A stretch of DNA of 5,419 nucleotides from Candidatus Omnitrophota bacterium (lineage in GTDB: Bacteria > Omnitrophota > Gorgyraeia > Zapsychrales > JANLHA01): NCBI GenBank assembly GCA_024653845.1, contig JANLHA010000084.1, positions 1-5,419 of the forward strand, written 5' to 3'. The translations under genes and the position numbers were made by a program. Below are positions 5,201 to 5,419 of the stretch, piece by piece; the stretch's first letter is position 1; each line of letters opens with the position of its first letter. The notes under the pieces are model-generated. The model had not been told where the DNA came from. It did no database searches and saw only the letters and a list, made by a program, of their open reading frames with translations.

Positions 5201-5419
5201 TTTCACGCAACTCTCTTTTGAAAACAGCCAATTCCCCCTTATCTCCCTCAACTTTGGATAAATCTGCAGCACTCAATCGTCCTTTTAAAGCGCCCACGGT
5301 GACATGATCAGCTAGATTAGCGACGGCAACACTGGCTTGCAACATTTCGCCGCCTGCTGCCACGCCGGCTCGAGGCCTTAAATTCACACGAGCCACCCGA
5401 ATTCGTTTGTTACCACTTG
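2295..5419 (-). CDS. Large uncharacterised helical-repeat protein (5' end beyond window)
   Basis: No family is recognised. The frame encodes 1,033 residues from a GTG at 5396, but it stays open through seven more codons to the right edge and that GTG has no ribosome binding site. The true start is therefore probably outside, and any signal peptide cannot be judged. Numbering from the GTG: an N-terminal region (1-128) contains a short LRENPR duplication. Seven degenerate units of about 80-100 residues occupy roughly 129-848, each with an NP/DP anchor and a P-x-L-R-like end. A distinct C-terminal segment follows (about 850-1033). Ala, Gln, Arg and Leu dominate, as in amphipathic helices. There is no cysteine, only two Trp (371, 610) and one Tyr (339), and no hydrophobic stretch long enough for a membrane helix. 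No catalytic motif is visible. A structural, scaffold or surface-associated role is possible but not shown. A terminator lies 20 nt after the stop, so it is transcribed separately from csp-prmA. Confidence 0.88.
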   Translation of the reverse strand, partial: SGNKRIRVARVNLRPRAGVAAGGEMLQASVAVANLADHVTVGALKGRLSAADLSKVEGDKGELAVFKRELRENPRFIADPKLRENPREVLRLMEEVAPIMTRELRGGRDLAKALVEIMPQRSVPSSSVGGGVQRAQVTSALLTTPLSVLEDRISNAESRGEIAPLQPAQRAAIQTGVQRLQDAVSGLDPEQRLSMMNDPSRSRQFLGGDEAIIIDDVVRMVQQVPGLDRRIADVRAAQAPQIDRSQNEQAQATAAVMSVSRPVLESVARQAGVKLSPNFLAQVDRLQSMPVAERSAVVSNPEKMRTTMTSQAAEVQRAISESPALRAGLARASTDRGQAADLSRDYQQSRIALVTSDQRAIDVLVETELADPVQRGKWEAGMSDLQRQVAALPTAARNQLAANPAQARAMIAEIPELTEVLRDSPNFERSLAQLAPRATQPEDARAIDQFHVQRIAATAPVSQLQEVLDSAPMTPEAKREVAPQLRQLQSAVAAQSELLRNPDALNKFVADRPDLQRALDFEPFRTALIERAAPVTLAARPRAENVQEPAEVQAIRSAMTTSLPVVQAQVSRAQASGRLSASDSQSLTRAVDQVQRAVADLPSETRQQVLENPTSIWEAVGAPANDLRVAFQRPEVQSAFVELGQQRAQVQRVEIEQAQANVALVTRDSGTLQTQVAAFRRQNQNLPTEQGRILDQGVRQLPEVRTQLDQLAPDARARVLADPEQASRFVAQHAPQLAQAMTNIPALRSNLADLGPSEERITESFARRDVQQLAQVHRAVASLDEIKLLDIFANDADRDALREDIQDVQEVIRRDPTLLGRPNDLAETIQIVGQRALFSALQRPEVVQRVASALPDRAQSSDAARDVLKFNALKSMKSGKFADVLTTAVSQAAARGDQSFAKALGVQNLNDTREVATRVVALSKDFERLQSSDNLQSSNTLSGVSSELAAVIDHPNVTRQLAEFGGIDLSSKMIDLQIKRDGKGFILPVQLQDLDNIQIDGLAPVLLNIMPATVKDIPLIMGSTNAPAEQSLPEGLSQVR
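2847..5012 (-). repeat. Seven degenerate ~100-residue protein repeats inside the large gene
   Basis: Approximate units (residues from GTG 5396) are 129-229, 245-326, 343-429, 447-527, 543-638, 654-749 and 762-848. Shared pattern: a helix ending 'V..LP...R', then '(L/V)..NP', then about 12 residues to 'P.L..A(L/I)', then 'P.LR..L..L.P'. The anchor prolines are at 192, 294, 397, 495, 606, 716 and 809, giving spacings of 102, 103, 98, 111, 110 and 93. Linkers between units are Gln/Arg-rich, and two share EQAQA (241-245 and 649-653). An eighth, partial copy may lie at 62-97. The repetition is at protein level; the DNA copies have diverged, which suggests old duplications. Confidence 0.7.
5161..5210 (-). 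repeat. 14-nt direct repeat encoding a duplicated LRENPR motif
   Basis: GGATTTTCACGCAA (plus-strand reading) occurs exactly at 5161-5174 and 5197-5210, a 36-nt period. It encodes LRENPR twice, 12 residues apart (63-68 and 75-80), near the beginning of the visible part of the large protein. It is a local in-frame duplication, younger than the ~100-residue units because the DNA is still identical. Confidence 0.75.

Overview
This window is bacterial and every gene in it lies on the minus strand, so transcription runs from the right edge to the left. It holds four recognisable housekeeping-type genes and one very large gene with no assignable function. Gene order in the direction of transcription is: large repeat-protein gene (open at the right edge), terminator, a short promoter-to-terminator unit, cold-shock gene (csp), prmA, a small GGQ release-factor-like gene, and moaC (running off the left edge). 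The source is not identifiable from marker genes. Base composition is moderately AT-rich, the small proteins are lysine-rich, and AGGAGGT-type ribosome binding sites and intrinsic terminators are used. An uncultivated Gram-negative-type or candidate-phylum bacterium is a guess only.

Right part, about 2295-5419: a cysteine-free, Ala/Gln/Arg-rich and almost certainly all-helical protein of at least 1,040 codons. It is built largely from degenerate repeats of roughly 100 residues, each with an Asn-Pro/Asp-Pro anchor and a 'P.LR..L..L.P' ending. It closes with a different, non-repetitive C-terminal segment. I do not recognise the family. The frame has no stop up to the window edge, so the real start is probably outside.

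Middle part, 1990-2294, about 305 bases without a protein gene: the terminator of the large gene, then a well-formed sigma70-type promoter (TTGAAA, 18 bp, TATAAT). About 72 nt after the predicted transcription start comes a second strong intrinsic terminator. This is either a small-RNA gene or a premature-termination leader for csp. It is followed by an AT-rich stretch, an 8-bp inverted repeat with a 24-nt loop, and a near-perfect ribosome binding site for csp.

Left part, 1-1989: csp (71 aa), then 48 bp, prmA (ribosomal protein L11 methyltransferase), then a peptide-chain-release-factor-like protein starting 7 nt after the prmA stop (or overlapping it), then moaC 12 nt later. The last three are packed like one operon. 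Csp, PrmA and the GGQ protein all concern RNA or the ribosome; MoaC belongs to molybdenum cofactor synthesis and may simply be carried along by gene packing.
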